This document shows positions 9,259-15,936 of a DNA stretch of 20,632 nucleotides, piece after piece. The notes under the pieces were generated by a model, which saw only the letters and a list, made by a program, of their open reading frames with translations, was not told where the DNA came from and searched no databases. The stretch is taken from the IMG/VR virus record IMGVR_UViG_3300049157_000080, positions 1 to 20,632 of that record; one strand, given 5' to 3'. Every line of letters begins with the position of its first letter. The first letter of the stretch is position 1. Both the position numbers and the translations under genes were made by a program. This stretch comes from a virus.

Positions 9259-9280
9259 AAAAAACCCGCTTGTTAGCGGG
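9259..9280 (-). terminator. intrinsic terminator-like hairpin with T-tract before the tape measure start
   Basis: On the minus strand a 6-bp perfect stem, CCCGCT and AGCGGG around an AACA tetraloop (9280-9265), is followed at once by six T (9264-9259), then five bases and the tape measure ATG (9253-9251). Stem plus U-run is the classic Rho-independent layout. It lies after the membrane-protein gene (stop at 9311) and before the tape measure, so full termination would switch off the rest of the tail operon. Either it is partial or antiterminated, or its main role is in translation. Confidence 0.7.
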
Positions 9281-9287
9281 CCTCCTT
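9281..9287 (-). promoter_or_regulatory. ribosome binding site of the tape measure, separated from the ATG by a hairpin
   Basis: A full AAGGAGG directly abuts the 5' base of the hairpin at 9280-9265. The linear distance to the ATG is 27 bases, too far for normal initiation. If the 16-base hairpin folds, the remaining single-stranded distance is 11 bases, close to the usable range. No other purine-rich site lies between. A hairpin bridging Shine-Dalgarno site and start is known for phage T4 gene 38. The U-run could instead pair with the AAGGAGG and hide it. Confidence 0.6.
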
Positions 9288-9310
9288 GCTAGCTTACTCT
9301 CGGTCGTTAC

Positions 9311-9712
9311 TTAAATATTTTGAGACAATTCAGCTTTATAATTATCAATTATTTTCTTTCTTAAAGCGTGGTACCTATCTTCACCAATCTCGCCAGTGTC
9401 CAGCATTCCCTTCACTTTCTTGAGGCGTTGTTGTGCTTTAGCTTTTTCAGTCAGTTCAGTTGACTGTGCTGTGGGAGGACTATCGAGGATTATTTTGTGA
9501 GCACCAAAGGAATAGGCTAAGAACAAAACAGAGGGGATGATTAGGCCCAGGCCTGCAAGACGCAACAGGGTGTTGTTGTCTTTACATTCGCGCATTAATT
9601 CGTCATGCCCAATAAAATTACAATCATCAAGAAAGCTACCAGCACCCAAGGTTAACCCAAACAACAGCACAATAACCGCAATCGTTCTGCGCGCAAGCTT
9701 TTTATTGGTCAT
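9311..9712 (-). CDS. small two-helix membrane protein with SHOCT-like C-terminus
   Basis: A 133-residue protein. It has a positive N-terminus (KKLARR), a hydrophobic helix at about 10-26, a loop with Cys31 and Cys43, a second hydrophobic helix at about 52-69, and a charged cytoplasmic-looking tail. Residues 96-125 (LKKVKGMLDTGEIGEDRYHALRKK at their core) match the pattern of SHOCT domains, short C-terminal oligomerisation segments: hydrophobic residue, Leu, acidic-Gly-x-Ile, then a basic helix. The positive-inside rule puts both termini in the cytoplasm and the two Cys outside. The ATG has a good ribosome site (TAGGAGG, about 9 bases upstream). A membrane protein between tail chaperones and tape measure is out of place for a virion part; it could be a moron or superinfection-exclusion protein. 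The gene looks more A/T-rich than its neighbours. Confidence 0.75.
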   Translation of the reverse strand: MTNKKLARRTIAVIVLLFGLTLGAGSFLDDCNFIGHDELMRECKDNNTLLRLAGLGLIIPSVLFLAYSFGAHKIILDSPPTAQSTELTEKAKAQQRLKKVKGMLDTGEIGEDRYHALRKKIIDNYKAELSQNI

Positions 9713-9739
9713 CGATCACTGCCTCCTAATACATACCGC

Positions 9740-9754
9740 CGCCAGCCAGCCAGT
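9740..9754. repeat. 15-base direct repeat, copy 1
   Basis: CGCCAGCCAGCCAGT on the plus strand, identical to 9811-9825. This copy lies just upstream (in minus-strand terms) of the ribosome site of the membrane-protein gene. It is itself built of CCAG tetramers, so it could have arisen by slippage. Confidence 0.8.
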
Positions 9755-9808
9755 GCACTAAGCACCGCCCACCCCGCCATGTAGCAGGGCAAATGGTGTT
9801 TAGTGTAC
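9753..9808. repeat. intergenic inverted repeat with 14-base arms
   Basis: Arms GTGCACTAAGCACC (9753-9766) and GGTGTTTAGTGTAC (9795-9808) pair at 12 of 14 positions, and the two mismatches are G/T. In plus-strand RNA both become G-U pairs, giving an unbroken 14-bp stem; in minus-strand RNA they are C-A mismatches. An inner GCCC/GGGC (9767-9770 with 9787-9790) can extend the stem. It has no U-run, so it does not look like a simple terminator. It is bracketed by the direct repeats at 9740-9754 and 9811-9825. Confidence 0.6.
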
Positions 9809-9810
9809 CT

Positions 9811-9825
9811 CGCCAGCCAGCCAGT
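9811..9825. repeat. 15-base direct repeat, copy 2
   Basis: CGCCAGCCAGCCAGT, identical to 9740-9754. On the minus strand it begins at the last base of the TAA stop (9827-9825) of the second tail-chaperone frame and lies just upstream of the inverted repeat. Confidence 0.8.
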
Positions 9826-10076
9826 TAATGCCAAATCGCCAACTCGTCCTCATCCGGTCTTTGATCTTGTTCACGATACCATGCCACGAGGGCATCCAGT
9901 TGCTGAAAAGAACGCATGATATGGGGGTCTTGATCCAACGTGCCACCTGCTTCTGGCAGCAAGTTTTTGCTGCGATAATCTAGATATGCAGCGTAGATGA
10001 TCTCTGGTGAGCACCAAATGCCCCAGCCAGCTTTGTTCTCGATGTCAGCTGCTTCCGACTTGCCTAATTCAGCCAT
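9825..10076 (-). CDS. tail assembly chaperone, downstream (T-like) frame
   Basis: An 83-residue frame from the ATG at 10076, but the same frame is open further upstream to 10142 (22 more codons, including RRQVEQAGLADFARRIA). There is no Shine-Dalgarno site before the ATG. It lies in the -1 frame relative to the preceding gene and overlaps its end. This is the arrangement of lambda G/GT and of most siphophage tail chaperones, where a programmed -1 frameshift makes a minor fusion protein that helps the tape measure and tube assemble. A slip at about 10141 would give a fusion of about 236 residues. Residues include GIWCSPEIIYAAYLDYRS. Independent initiation by reinitiation after the TAG at 10102-10100 is the alternative. 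Confidence 0.65.
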   Translation of the reverse strand: MAELGKSEAADIENKAGWGIWCSPEIIYAAYLDYRSKNLLPEAGGTLDQDPHIMRSFQQLDALVAWYREQDQRPDEDELAIWH

Positions 10077-10099
10077 GGCGATGCGCCGTGCAAAATCTG

Positions 10100-10534
10100 C
10101 TAATCCTGCTTGCTCGACCTGCCGACGCTTAAGGAAGAAGGGTTATCTTTCTCCGCTTCCGTCAGTTCGCCATCCGGCAACACATGCCGTGCCACTACCC
10201 CCCGGTTGCACTGGGCAATGGCATCACCCAGCGCATCAGTGGCTTCAATCTCTGTTTGTTGAAACTGCCTGAAAGCTTGAATGTGATCTTCAACAGTTGC
10301 TTCAGGCAAGGGTACCTTGAACTTGTCACCATCCAGGGTGGTCATGGTTTTAATGTCAGTCTGGGTGACGATGTGTATGTACAACTCAAGATCACCCTTA
10401 AGCGCCATCATGTCAGCCACCTTGACAACGATGGCACTAAACAGAATATTCTGCTTAGCACGATCTGCCCTGGATGCTTGTCTGATTTCAATTTCAGTGT
10501 CATGAAATGTGTGTTTCACTCTATTGCGTGCCAT
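10100..10534 (-). CDS. tail assembly chaperone, upstream (G-like) frame
   Basis: A 144-residue soluble protein placed directly after the tail tube gene and before the tape measure, the invariant position of the lambda gpG-type chaperone. It has the usual size and a mixed charged/helical make-up, with no membrane segment. Its end overlaps the -1 frame of the T-like gene by about 40 bases. It stops with TAG, one of only two such stops among the genes here. The start ATG lies 3 bases after the TAA of the tube gene and has only a weak GGGGG-type ribosome site, so coupling to tube translation is likely. The function rests on position, size and overlap; the sequence itself is not diagnostic. Confidence 0.7.
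   Translation of the reverse strand: MARNRVKHTFHDTEIEIRQASRADRAKQNILFSAIVVKVADMMALKGDLELYIHIVTQTDIKTMTTLDGDKFKVPLPEATVEDHIQAFRQFQQTEIEATDALGDAIAQCNRGVVARHVLPDGELTEAEKDNPSSLSVGRSSKQD
10103..10142 (-). other. candidate -1 frameshift window between tail chaperone frames
   Basis: The -1 frame has a TAA at 10145-10143 and is open from 10142; the upstream frame ends with TAG at 10102-10100. Any productive slip must lie between. The zero-frame codons start AAC CCT TCT TCC TTA AGC. There is no textbook X-XXY-YYZ heptamer. The best candidate is CCT in the context C-CCT, where a proline tRNA can re-pair with CCC after slipping one base back. This would be a pyrimidine-rich, non-canonical site. Confidence 0.45.
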
Positions 10535-10537
10535 CGC

Positions 10538-11419
10538 TTATACCCCCAAGCCCGTGCGAAGGTAACGAATGATCACATGGTCACCTGCTGCTGGCGTGGT
10601 CACAAAGGTGAAGGTCTTGTTAGCAACCGTGTAGTGGGTGGTTGCTTCAAGCTCTGTCCACACGCCCGTGGCAGCTGCCCGTTGCCAGACTTTGAAAGCG
10701 CCAGCGACTGTGTGAACGCCCACAGGGGTGAAATCTAGTGTTACCTCCGTCACAGTGCCATCCCCCCGTACTGCGTGCATAGTGACCGGGTTTTTGCTGC
10801 CGGCTGTGCCGCCGGTCGCGAAGTTGGTGCCATGGTGTTCGATCGTTAAAGGCTGGCCCCACGGCCAGTTGCTGGTTTGTGAGAGTGTCATACTATAGTC
10901 ATAATTTGCCAGCTGACGCTCGGTGATGCTGTCACGCCCCCTGACTGAGATCTCCCCATTGTTAAAAAACTGGACGACCCAGCTCGCCGCTTCAGGTTGC
11001 CCGTAGACTTTCTGCTTAGCAGTGCTATGTATGATAGTACACACAGATGGCACCTCTTCTACACGCGGGTCAAACAAACCCAAAACTAACTGAGTGTCGT
11101 CGTGTAGTTTTGTGTTTTGAAACACAGCTTCATGATCCAGGTGCTGGATACCCATCTGGATGTTCATGATCGGATTTTCAGTGGATTCAAAGGTGATGAA
11201 GCCTTGACGGGTATCATCGCCCGTTTGCCACTGTCTATCCTTTTCTGGTATGGTGATGTCGATGGTTTTAACCCCGCGCCAGATTGCCATGCCGCTATCT
11301 TCGCCATTGGCCAGGTTGACCATGGCCCCACACATTAATCCATCTTTGTCGTATAGGCCGTATTGAAATTCTTTTATGCCACCTGATATGAACTTGTTTA
11401 TTGCTACCATTTTACTCAT
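10538..11419 (-). CDS. major tail tube protein
   Basis: A 293-residue protein expected to form the hexameric rings of the tail tube. It lies between the tail terminator candidate and the chaperone frames, the standard siphophage order. The sequence is beta-rich throughout, with no helix-rich or membrane part. Residues about 205-293 look like an added beta domain: the pattern ATTHYTVANKTFTF followed by TTPAAGDHVIIRYL is a familiar ending of small beta-sandwich modules in phage structural proteins. Start choice is uncertain. The first ATG (11419-11417) directly touches its AAAGG ribosome site (spacing 0), whereas the ATG three codons later (11410) has 9 bases of spacing, so the protein probably begins MVAINKFISGG. 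Confidence 0.75.
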   Translation of the reverse strand: MSKMVAINKFISGGIKEFQYGLYDKDGLMCGAMVNLANGEDSGMAIWRGVKTIDITIPEKDRQWQTGDDTRQGFITFESTENPIMNIQMGIQHLDHEAVFQNTKLHDDTQLVLGLFDPRVEEVPSVCTIIHSTAKQKVYGQPEAASWVVQFFNNGEISVRGRDSITERQLANYDYSMTLSQTSNWPWGQPLTIEHHGTNFATGGTAGSKNPVTMHAVRGDGTVTEVTLDFTPVGVHTVAGAFKVWQRAAATGVWTELEATTHYTVANKTFTFVTTPAAGDHVIIRYLRTGLGV

Positions 11420-11439
11420 CCTTTACTTGTTGCTTAACA

Positions 11440-11958
11440 TCACCAACGTTCTGGTATTTCAATGTGAAACGGTACTGTCACAGCGACTTCAATGCCGATG
11501 TGTTCGGGATCGTCACGGAAGGTGCCCTGCCGGGTTGCCCCTGTGCAGCGTACACCCTCAGGTGACAAGTTTTCGATTTGCGCTTGTCTCTCATGAAAGA
11601 CCAGCGCTGGGTGTTGATTGATGTAGTTAATCAGCAGAGGCAAATGCTGCCACACCAACCCCGATAGTTCGCCATCAAACATTTCACCACGTGTGCCCAC
11701 CACCCAGCGAATGATCACGTTGTATATCTGTCGGTCATAGTCTGTGCCCATGTTTTCGTTGATACCCAGCTGGGTCTGCCCTGGCATGAGTGCCATCCAG
11801 GTGGATGTGGTGGGTAGTGGTTCCAGGTAGTTCTGCACGCTGGCTACCAGCGGCTGTCCGCGCGCGTCTGTGAGCAAACGCAACCCTTCCGCCAGGTTGT
11901 GCACCGCCTGGTTTAAATAGCTCGATTGACCAATATCAAATGTGTGCATTGCCATCAC
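11440..11958 (-). CDS. tail terminator / tail completion protein
   Basis: A 172-residue protein just before the tube gene, where siphophages encode the tail terminator that caps the tube and joins it to the head. A Leu-rich helical N-terminus (LNQAVHNLAEGLRLL) is followed by alternating beta strands, and the length fits the HK97 gp9/lambda gpU class (about 110-170). The open frame starts with GTG at 11958, overlapping the upstream TGA (GTGA); an ATG follows at the next codon (11955). I cannot tell which is used. Role inferred from position and size. Confidence 0.6.
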   Translation of the reverse strand: MMAMHTFDIGQSSYLNQAVHNLAEGLRLLTDARGQPLVASVQNYLEPLPTTSTWMALMPGQTQLGINENMGTDYDRQIYNVIIRWVVGTRGEMFDGELSGLVWQHLPLLINYINQHPALVFHERQAQIENLSPEGVRCTGATRQGTFRDDPEHIGIEVAVTVPFHIEIPERW

Positions 11959-12797
11959 CGGTGCACGCTATAGCGTCGTAAAACTGCTTCGACGTCGCTG
12001 GGGGCATCCGCTGGAAACCTCTTGGCGTTCAGCCCCTCGATCTCGGTGGTCGCGTATTGCGACCGATGTTGATACAGATAGCCTGCCCAGCGCGTTGCCG
12101 CTTGCTGAATGTCGAAAAAGGGTGCAAATATATCAATGTGTGTGCCCTTCTTGTGTGATGTAGCTACACTACCGTTCATGCCGCGCTGTACGTGCAGCTG
12201 ATTTTGGGTTGCATCCGTGCGCCCTACCCAACAATATTCGTCGTCGAGGCGCAAAATCTGCCCGGCTGAAAAGCGAGGGCGACAGAAATGGGCATCCTCA
12301 CCCTCGACTTGCTTGACTGATATGAACGGGCTAACGGCATCTACATCAGCTAACAACTGATCAGTGCTGTCGCCCCAGGCTCGCGATGGTGAGGGGTGAA
12401 AACACCACGTACCCGTGATGGCGATGGCACTGTCCGGGCAGGTGCTTGCCCACCCACCAGCGTGCACAATACGGTTGGCATGACTGTCACCCTGTGGATG
12501 AGCGGAATAGCTGTCTGAGCTTAAGATCACGCCCCCTTTGCGTACCTCTTCTAGCGTCACCAACATGTGATCAAGGTGCAGGGTGTTGCCCTCAACCAGC
12601 CCGAAGTGGTAGCTCACAGGGTTCGCATCCAGGTAGCGCGTCTTATAGCGCGGCATGAACCAGCGCTGAGTGCGCTGCTCGACAAGAAACGATGCAGTTG
12701 TCACGCAAGACAAAGCAAAACGCTCTTCTTCTGGTTTCGATACTACTTGCTGATTTTGGCGCAGTTCAGCTTTAACCAGTGCGAGTGTCGTCAGCAT
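11955..12797 (-). CDS. head-tail connector (adaptor) protein
   Basis: A 280-residue protein. Its helical N-terminus (residues 1-45, TLALVKAELRQNQ...ERFALSCVTTASFLVEQRTQR) resembles the start of HK97 gp6-type adaptors, which dock under the portal ring. The C-terminal helix block (about 225-280, IQQAATRWAGYLYQHRSQY) is also typical of that family. The middle (60-215) is a beta-rich insertion longer than in small adaptors, containing GRTDATQNQLHVQRGMNGS. It starts inside the end of the preceding 93-residue gene (26-base overlap) with a modest CAGGGA ribosome site. Position between capsid and tail genes supports the call; it is not proven by any unique motif. Confidence 0.6.
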   Translation of the reverse strand: MLTTLALVKAELRQNQQVVSKPEEERFALSCVTTASFLVEQRTQRWFMPRYKTRYLDANPVSYHFGLVEGNTLHLDHMLVTLEEVRKGGVILSSDSYSAHPQGDSHANRIVHAGGWASTCPDSAIAITGTWCFHPSPSRAWGDSTDQLLADVDAVSPFISVKQVEGEDAHFCRPRFSAGQILRLDDEYCWVGRTDATQNQLHVQRGMNGSVATSHKKGTHIDIFAPFFDIQQAATRWAGYLYQHRSQYATTEIEGLNAKRFPADAPSDVEAVLRRYSVHR

Positions 12798-13053
12798 GGA
12801 CTGTCCCTGACTTGCTTTTTGTTTTTGTTAATCGTGTGGGCTTGTGGACAGCACTATGACCCTGCTTGACTTGCTCATCAAATGCCAGCCGGCCCTCTGG
12901 CCCCAGCGCATTGGCTGCACTAGCCGACAGGCGATAGAACAAATCGGTGCCGGCGATGTGGCGCGTCAGAAAGCCTGGCTGTACGTGCTCACCTGTTTTA
13001 GCACAGTGCTGGCTGTCCTGAACGATCTTGCCTGCTTTTTTTATTGCATACAT
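12772..13053 (-). CDS. small conserved-position hypothetical protein in the head-joining block
   Basis: A 93-residue basic protein. An AAAGGG ribosome site lies 5 bases before the ATG, and the gene sits between two clear structural genes, so it is likely real. It is rich in Lys, His, Thr and Ser towards the C-terminus (KPTRLTKTKSKSG) and looks poorly ordered there; the centre has a hydrophobic/Ala patch (DLFYRLSASAANALG). I do not recognise a family. A small head-completion or connector-associated protein is possible from position alone. Confidence 0.55.
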   Translation of the reverse strand: MYAIKKAGKIVQDSQHCAKTGEHVQPGFLTRHIAGTDLFYRLSASAANALGPEGRLAFDEQVKQGHSAVHKPTRLTKTKSKSGTVHADDTRTG

Positions 13054-13065
13054 AACAACCCTTTC

Positions 13066-13569
13066 TTAATAGAAAGCTTCAACTAAATCCCCCCATGATG
13101 CTTCAATCTCATCCTCAATCGCTGCACCTATATGCTCAACCTCATCAATCACCACCGGCCAGCCAGTGATACGGTGACCGGGGATTTGCTCATACGTATC
13201 ACTACCGTACACATATGAGCTGCCCTTAGCCGGGTGCGCCACCTGCAATATGATCACCCCGTCCTGCAAGAGCGTATCTAGCTGCCATGACTTCGCCATC
13301 TTGCCGGTGCGTGTATACCCTTCTGGGTAGTGTGCGAAGAACCAACGTCGTGCGCGTGCGTTGGCGGCGGCATGGGTTGACCATACAAAATGTGGACTGG
13401 ATGGCGAGCGGCGTGGGGGTTCTCGCCGCAAGCGACGATCCAACTGGCGCTCTAGCGGTGGCAAAATCTTACGGCTCAGGTGCCTGAGTACTTTCTTGGG
13501 TAGCTGTTTTTCCAGAGCAAGCAGGCCAGCGCCTAACTGCCGGGATGTACTTAGCTCGAATTTGATCAT
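13066..13569 (-). CDS. HK97 gp10-like head-tail joining / tail component protein
   Basis: A 167-residue protein starting in the stop of the capsid gene (ATGA overlap). It has a helical basic N-terminus, YTRTGKMAKSWQL near 90-102, and VYGSDTYEQIPGH near 120-132, after which comes a beta segment. The helix, Gly-x-Leu/Met-x-x-Ser and short beta pattern is reminiscent of the HK97 gp10 family (minor tail/head-closure proteins), which in many siphophages lies between capsid and tube genes. It follows the capsid directly here, earlier than in HK97. No enzymatic motif. Family assignment moderate. Confidence 0.6.
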   Translation of the reverse strand: MIKFELSTSRQLGAGLLALEKQLPKKVLRHLSRKILPPLERQLDRRLRREPPRRSPSSPHFVWSTHAAANARARRWFFAHYPEGYTRTGKMAKSWQLDTLLQDGVIILQVAHPAKGSSYVYGSDTYEQIPGHRITGWPVVIDEVEHIGAAIEDEIEASWGDLVEAFY

Positions 13570-15902
13570 GAAACTTTGATGTTGTAGCGGCCCACCGCGG
13601 CGTTGGCACCACGCGCCATAAAGGCATGACGCACTGAGGCTACAAACACGGTTGATCCACTGAGCGCATAACGCTCAGTCTCGATGGTGAGGGCACGCTT
13701 GCGTGCATACAGCCAATGCGGAGCGTACACGCAACTCAAGGTACCACGCGAGTTGGTCGCGGCAGTACTGCTCACCTTGCCCTTGGCATCTGTTAACTCC
13801 TGGAACCCTGATGCGTACCAATTGACATTAAACAACCGCGGGATGGTACCCGCGAACAATGTCGCACGACTGTCGCCCGCCACATCGACTGTCAGCAGTT
13901 CTGGCAACAAGCGCACTTTGCTTTCTACGTCGTGATCTGCGATGAAAAGCAAGGCGTCCCTACGTGTGCTAATTTCGGGTGGCAACATCTTAATGGTGGC
14001 TTCTAGGTCGCCAGCCTTGATCTCTGCATTGCCATGGTCTTTGCTTTGAGCAGTGTAATCAATCAAGTAATGCTTGCGTATACCATCGAAAGCCAAATAG
14101 GAAGGTGCGCTTAGACCGCTGCCAGGGGTACCATTGATCAGGTTGATATTCTTGTTAGCACCTCTCTCAGTGTCCCCATTGAGCATGCTGTTCTCAATGG
14201 TCTCAGCAAAGATACGCGGAATCTCGGCTTGCATGTGCTGAGCTAGATTGATGATGCTATCCTCGTCGAGCTGATAAGTATGTGCAGTCGCCAGTACATG
14301 CTCCTGTGCCTCGACCTCCATTTCTCTGGTGCCGGAGGGTGTGATTTGGGCAGTGACTTCTGGCCGGCCGGTGCTATCTAAATTTCGTGCTTCACTGCGT
14401 GTGAATACCGTGGGGGTGCCGGTCATGATCTTAACGTTAACGGAGCGACTACCAGCGGGAATGTCAACCATGCGCATGCCCTTAGCGCTCAGGATATTCA
14501 GCAGTTCAGTCTGATGATAGACCGTTTCCCATACCTGGGTATCGTGATAGACCCCTGCAAACTCTGCACCCTGGCTTGCGATTGCAACTGCGTTGAGTTC
14601 ATCTGCCCGGAAGGGCAAGGCACTTCTCAACGCATACGTGTCGGTCGTGATCGAACTGGGTGTGTTTAGTGTGGGCACAGCTTTGTGCAAAAACGTGCGC
14701 ACAAAATCATCGCTGATACCATGCTCTTCTAGCTGACCAAATGTTACCCTGCTGCGTTCGTGTTCAGGCACACTACCTACCACCACTAGCTTAATAGCCA
14801 GGGCCATCTCCTGCGGGCTGACATGTGCGTACTTCATGTTCTCACTGACACTGATATGACCATTGCCAGCCGAGGCAGCTGCTCCGACAGTGTTTTTGGG
14901 GTTGACCAAGGGGATGTTACCCATCTGGTTGAGGGCGTTGTTGATGGTTGCAGCGCGTGAATTGTGCGCTGCCTGGCGCGCATTGTTGACCGCTGTGAAC
15001 CCCGCTGCTAACAGGGTGCTGAAATTTTCCGCGATCGCACTACGTACCTCTTCAGCTGTCTCAGCTGAGGGGGCGTTATCCTGCTCAAACAAAGCTTCTG
15101 CTTGTTCAGTGATCTCTTCTCTTAGTTGTTCTTGTTCTTGCTCGTCCAGCGCTTGTTCGCTGTTTGCAGCGTTTAACTCTTGTATGTATGCTGCGATCTC
15201 TTCTCTGATCAGTTCGACCAGCTCTTGCATTTCCATCTCTTCCTCTCCTTTTGTGTCTGATTTGTTTTTCAATTTAGCACCTTCGTGGTGCCCAGCATCC
15301 TTGTCGTCGTCGCTACTAGCTACTTCTCTAGCCTCGTCAGGCTCTCTAAACAGCTGTATTGCCATCGGTTTAAGTGTGCTAATACGTGTGCCGGCGGGGG
15401 CTGCTGGCGTGGGCGTCAGTGATCCCTCGATTATGGGCCAGCGCTTAATATGCCCGTCGTCGTCTATTTGTATGCCCTTTGGCAAGGCCCCCGACGACCA
15501 TGCCAGATGGCCCTCATCAATCAATTTGTCCAGCATGTCTTGATAGCGCTGTGCTATCTCTAGTTGTTTTTGCTTCCAGCTGTCAGGGTCTTCTAAGGTT
15601 TTCACCCAGGCAGCGTAATGGCTTGTAAACCTGTTCTGGGCTTCCACCCAGATGCCGTCCTTACTTTTATGTGCCTTGTCGATGATGGCGATGGGAACAG
15701 CATGCAAGCTGTCATCATCTCCGTGCTGATAAAGCACATTGATACCCTTTATCGGGTACGACGACAGCACAAAATCTGTCTCACTATTGAAGTATTCACC
15801 ATGCAAATCAGGATGTCCCCGATCGGTGAACCGGACTAAAAAACCGCCGAAGCGGTTATCTGACAATCTTTTGATTGACGTGCCTGTATGTTTTGTTTTC
15901 AT
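13566..15902 (-). CDS. head maturation protease, scaffold and HK97-fold major capsid in one polypeptide
   Basis: A 778-residue protein. Residues about 15-175 look like a prohead protease of the HK97/S78 type: His60 in LYQHG, Ser136/137 in LAWSSGALP, and an IIEGSLTPTPA strand (158-168) of the kind that ends the catalytic core. Residues about 180-220 are a charged linker. About 223-320 is a Glu/Gln-rich helical segment suited to a scaffold (delta-like) domain. About 350-778 fits a major capsid protein of HK97 fold. In HK97 the protease is a separate gene; here it is fused in frame. The ATG has a fair AAGGA ribosome site 6 bases away. A second strong site lies inside at M223 (see next entry). 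The stop overlaps the next gene (ATGA). The protease presumably cuts itself and the scaffold away during maturation. Confidence 0.85.
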   Translation of the reverse strand: MKTKHTGTSIKRLSDNRFGGFLVRFTDRGHPDLHGEYFNSETDFVLSSYPIKGINVLYQHGDDDSLHAVPIAIIDKAHKSKDGIWVEAQNRFTSHYAAWVKTLEDPDSWKQKQLEIAQRYQDMLDKLIDEGHLAWSSGALPKGIQIDDDGHIKRWPIIEGSLTPTPAAPAGTRISTLKPMAIQLFREPDEAREVASSDDDKDAGHHEGAKLKNKSDTKGEEEMEMQELVELIREEIAAYIQELNAANSEQALDEQEQEQLREEITEQAEALFEQDNAPSAETAEEVRSAIAENFSTLLAAGFTAVNNARQAAHNSRAATINNALNQMGNIPLVNPKNTVGAAASAGNGHISVSENMKYAHVSPQEMALAIKLVVVGSVPEHERSRVTFGQLEEHGISDDFVRTFLHKAVPTLNTPSSITTDTYALRSALPFRADELNAVAIASQGAEFAGVYHDTQVWETVYHQTELLNILSAKGMRMVDIPAGSRSVNVKIMTGTPTVFTRSEARNLDSTGRPEVTAQITPSGTREMEVEAQEHVLATAHTYQLDEDSIINLAQHMQAEIPRIFAETIENSMLNGDTERGANKNINLINGTPGSGLSAPSYLAFDGIRKHYLIDYTAQSKDHGNAEIKAGDLEATIKMLPPEISTRRDALLFIADHDVESKVRLLPELLTVDVAGDSRATLFAGTIPRLFNVNWYASGFQELTDAKGKVSSTAATNSRGTLSCVYAPHWLYARKRALTIETERYALSGSTVFVASVRHAFMARGANAAVGRYNIKVS
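15234..15250 (-). promoter_or_regulatory. internal ribosome site and ATG inside the protease-capsid gene
   Basis: On the minus strand AAGGAG (15250-15245) is followed by eight purine-rich bases and an in-frame ATG (15236-15234) coding Met223; a second in-frame ATG follows two codons later. Site strength and spacing are better than those of most annotated starts here. Initiation would give a 556-residue scaffold-capsid protein lacking the protease, the same logic as the nested Nu3 scaffold inside lambda gene C. The position exactly at the protease/scaffold border supports function over chance. Confidence 0.65.
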
Positions 15903-15936
15903 GAGCTTTCCTTGTCTCCTACATCGATTGCTTTCA

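Noticed and set aside
10184-10738. 184-residue plus-strand frame opposite the tail chaperone and tube genes
   Set aside because: It spans two genes antisense, has odd composition and no initiation signal; the minus-strand genes explain the region.
14863-15543. 226-residue plus-strand frame opposite the scaffold region
   Set aside because: It mirrors the Glu/Gln-rich coding strand, giving Ser/Leu/Cys-rich low-complexity sequence, and has no ribosome site or family resemblance.
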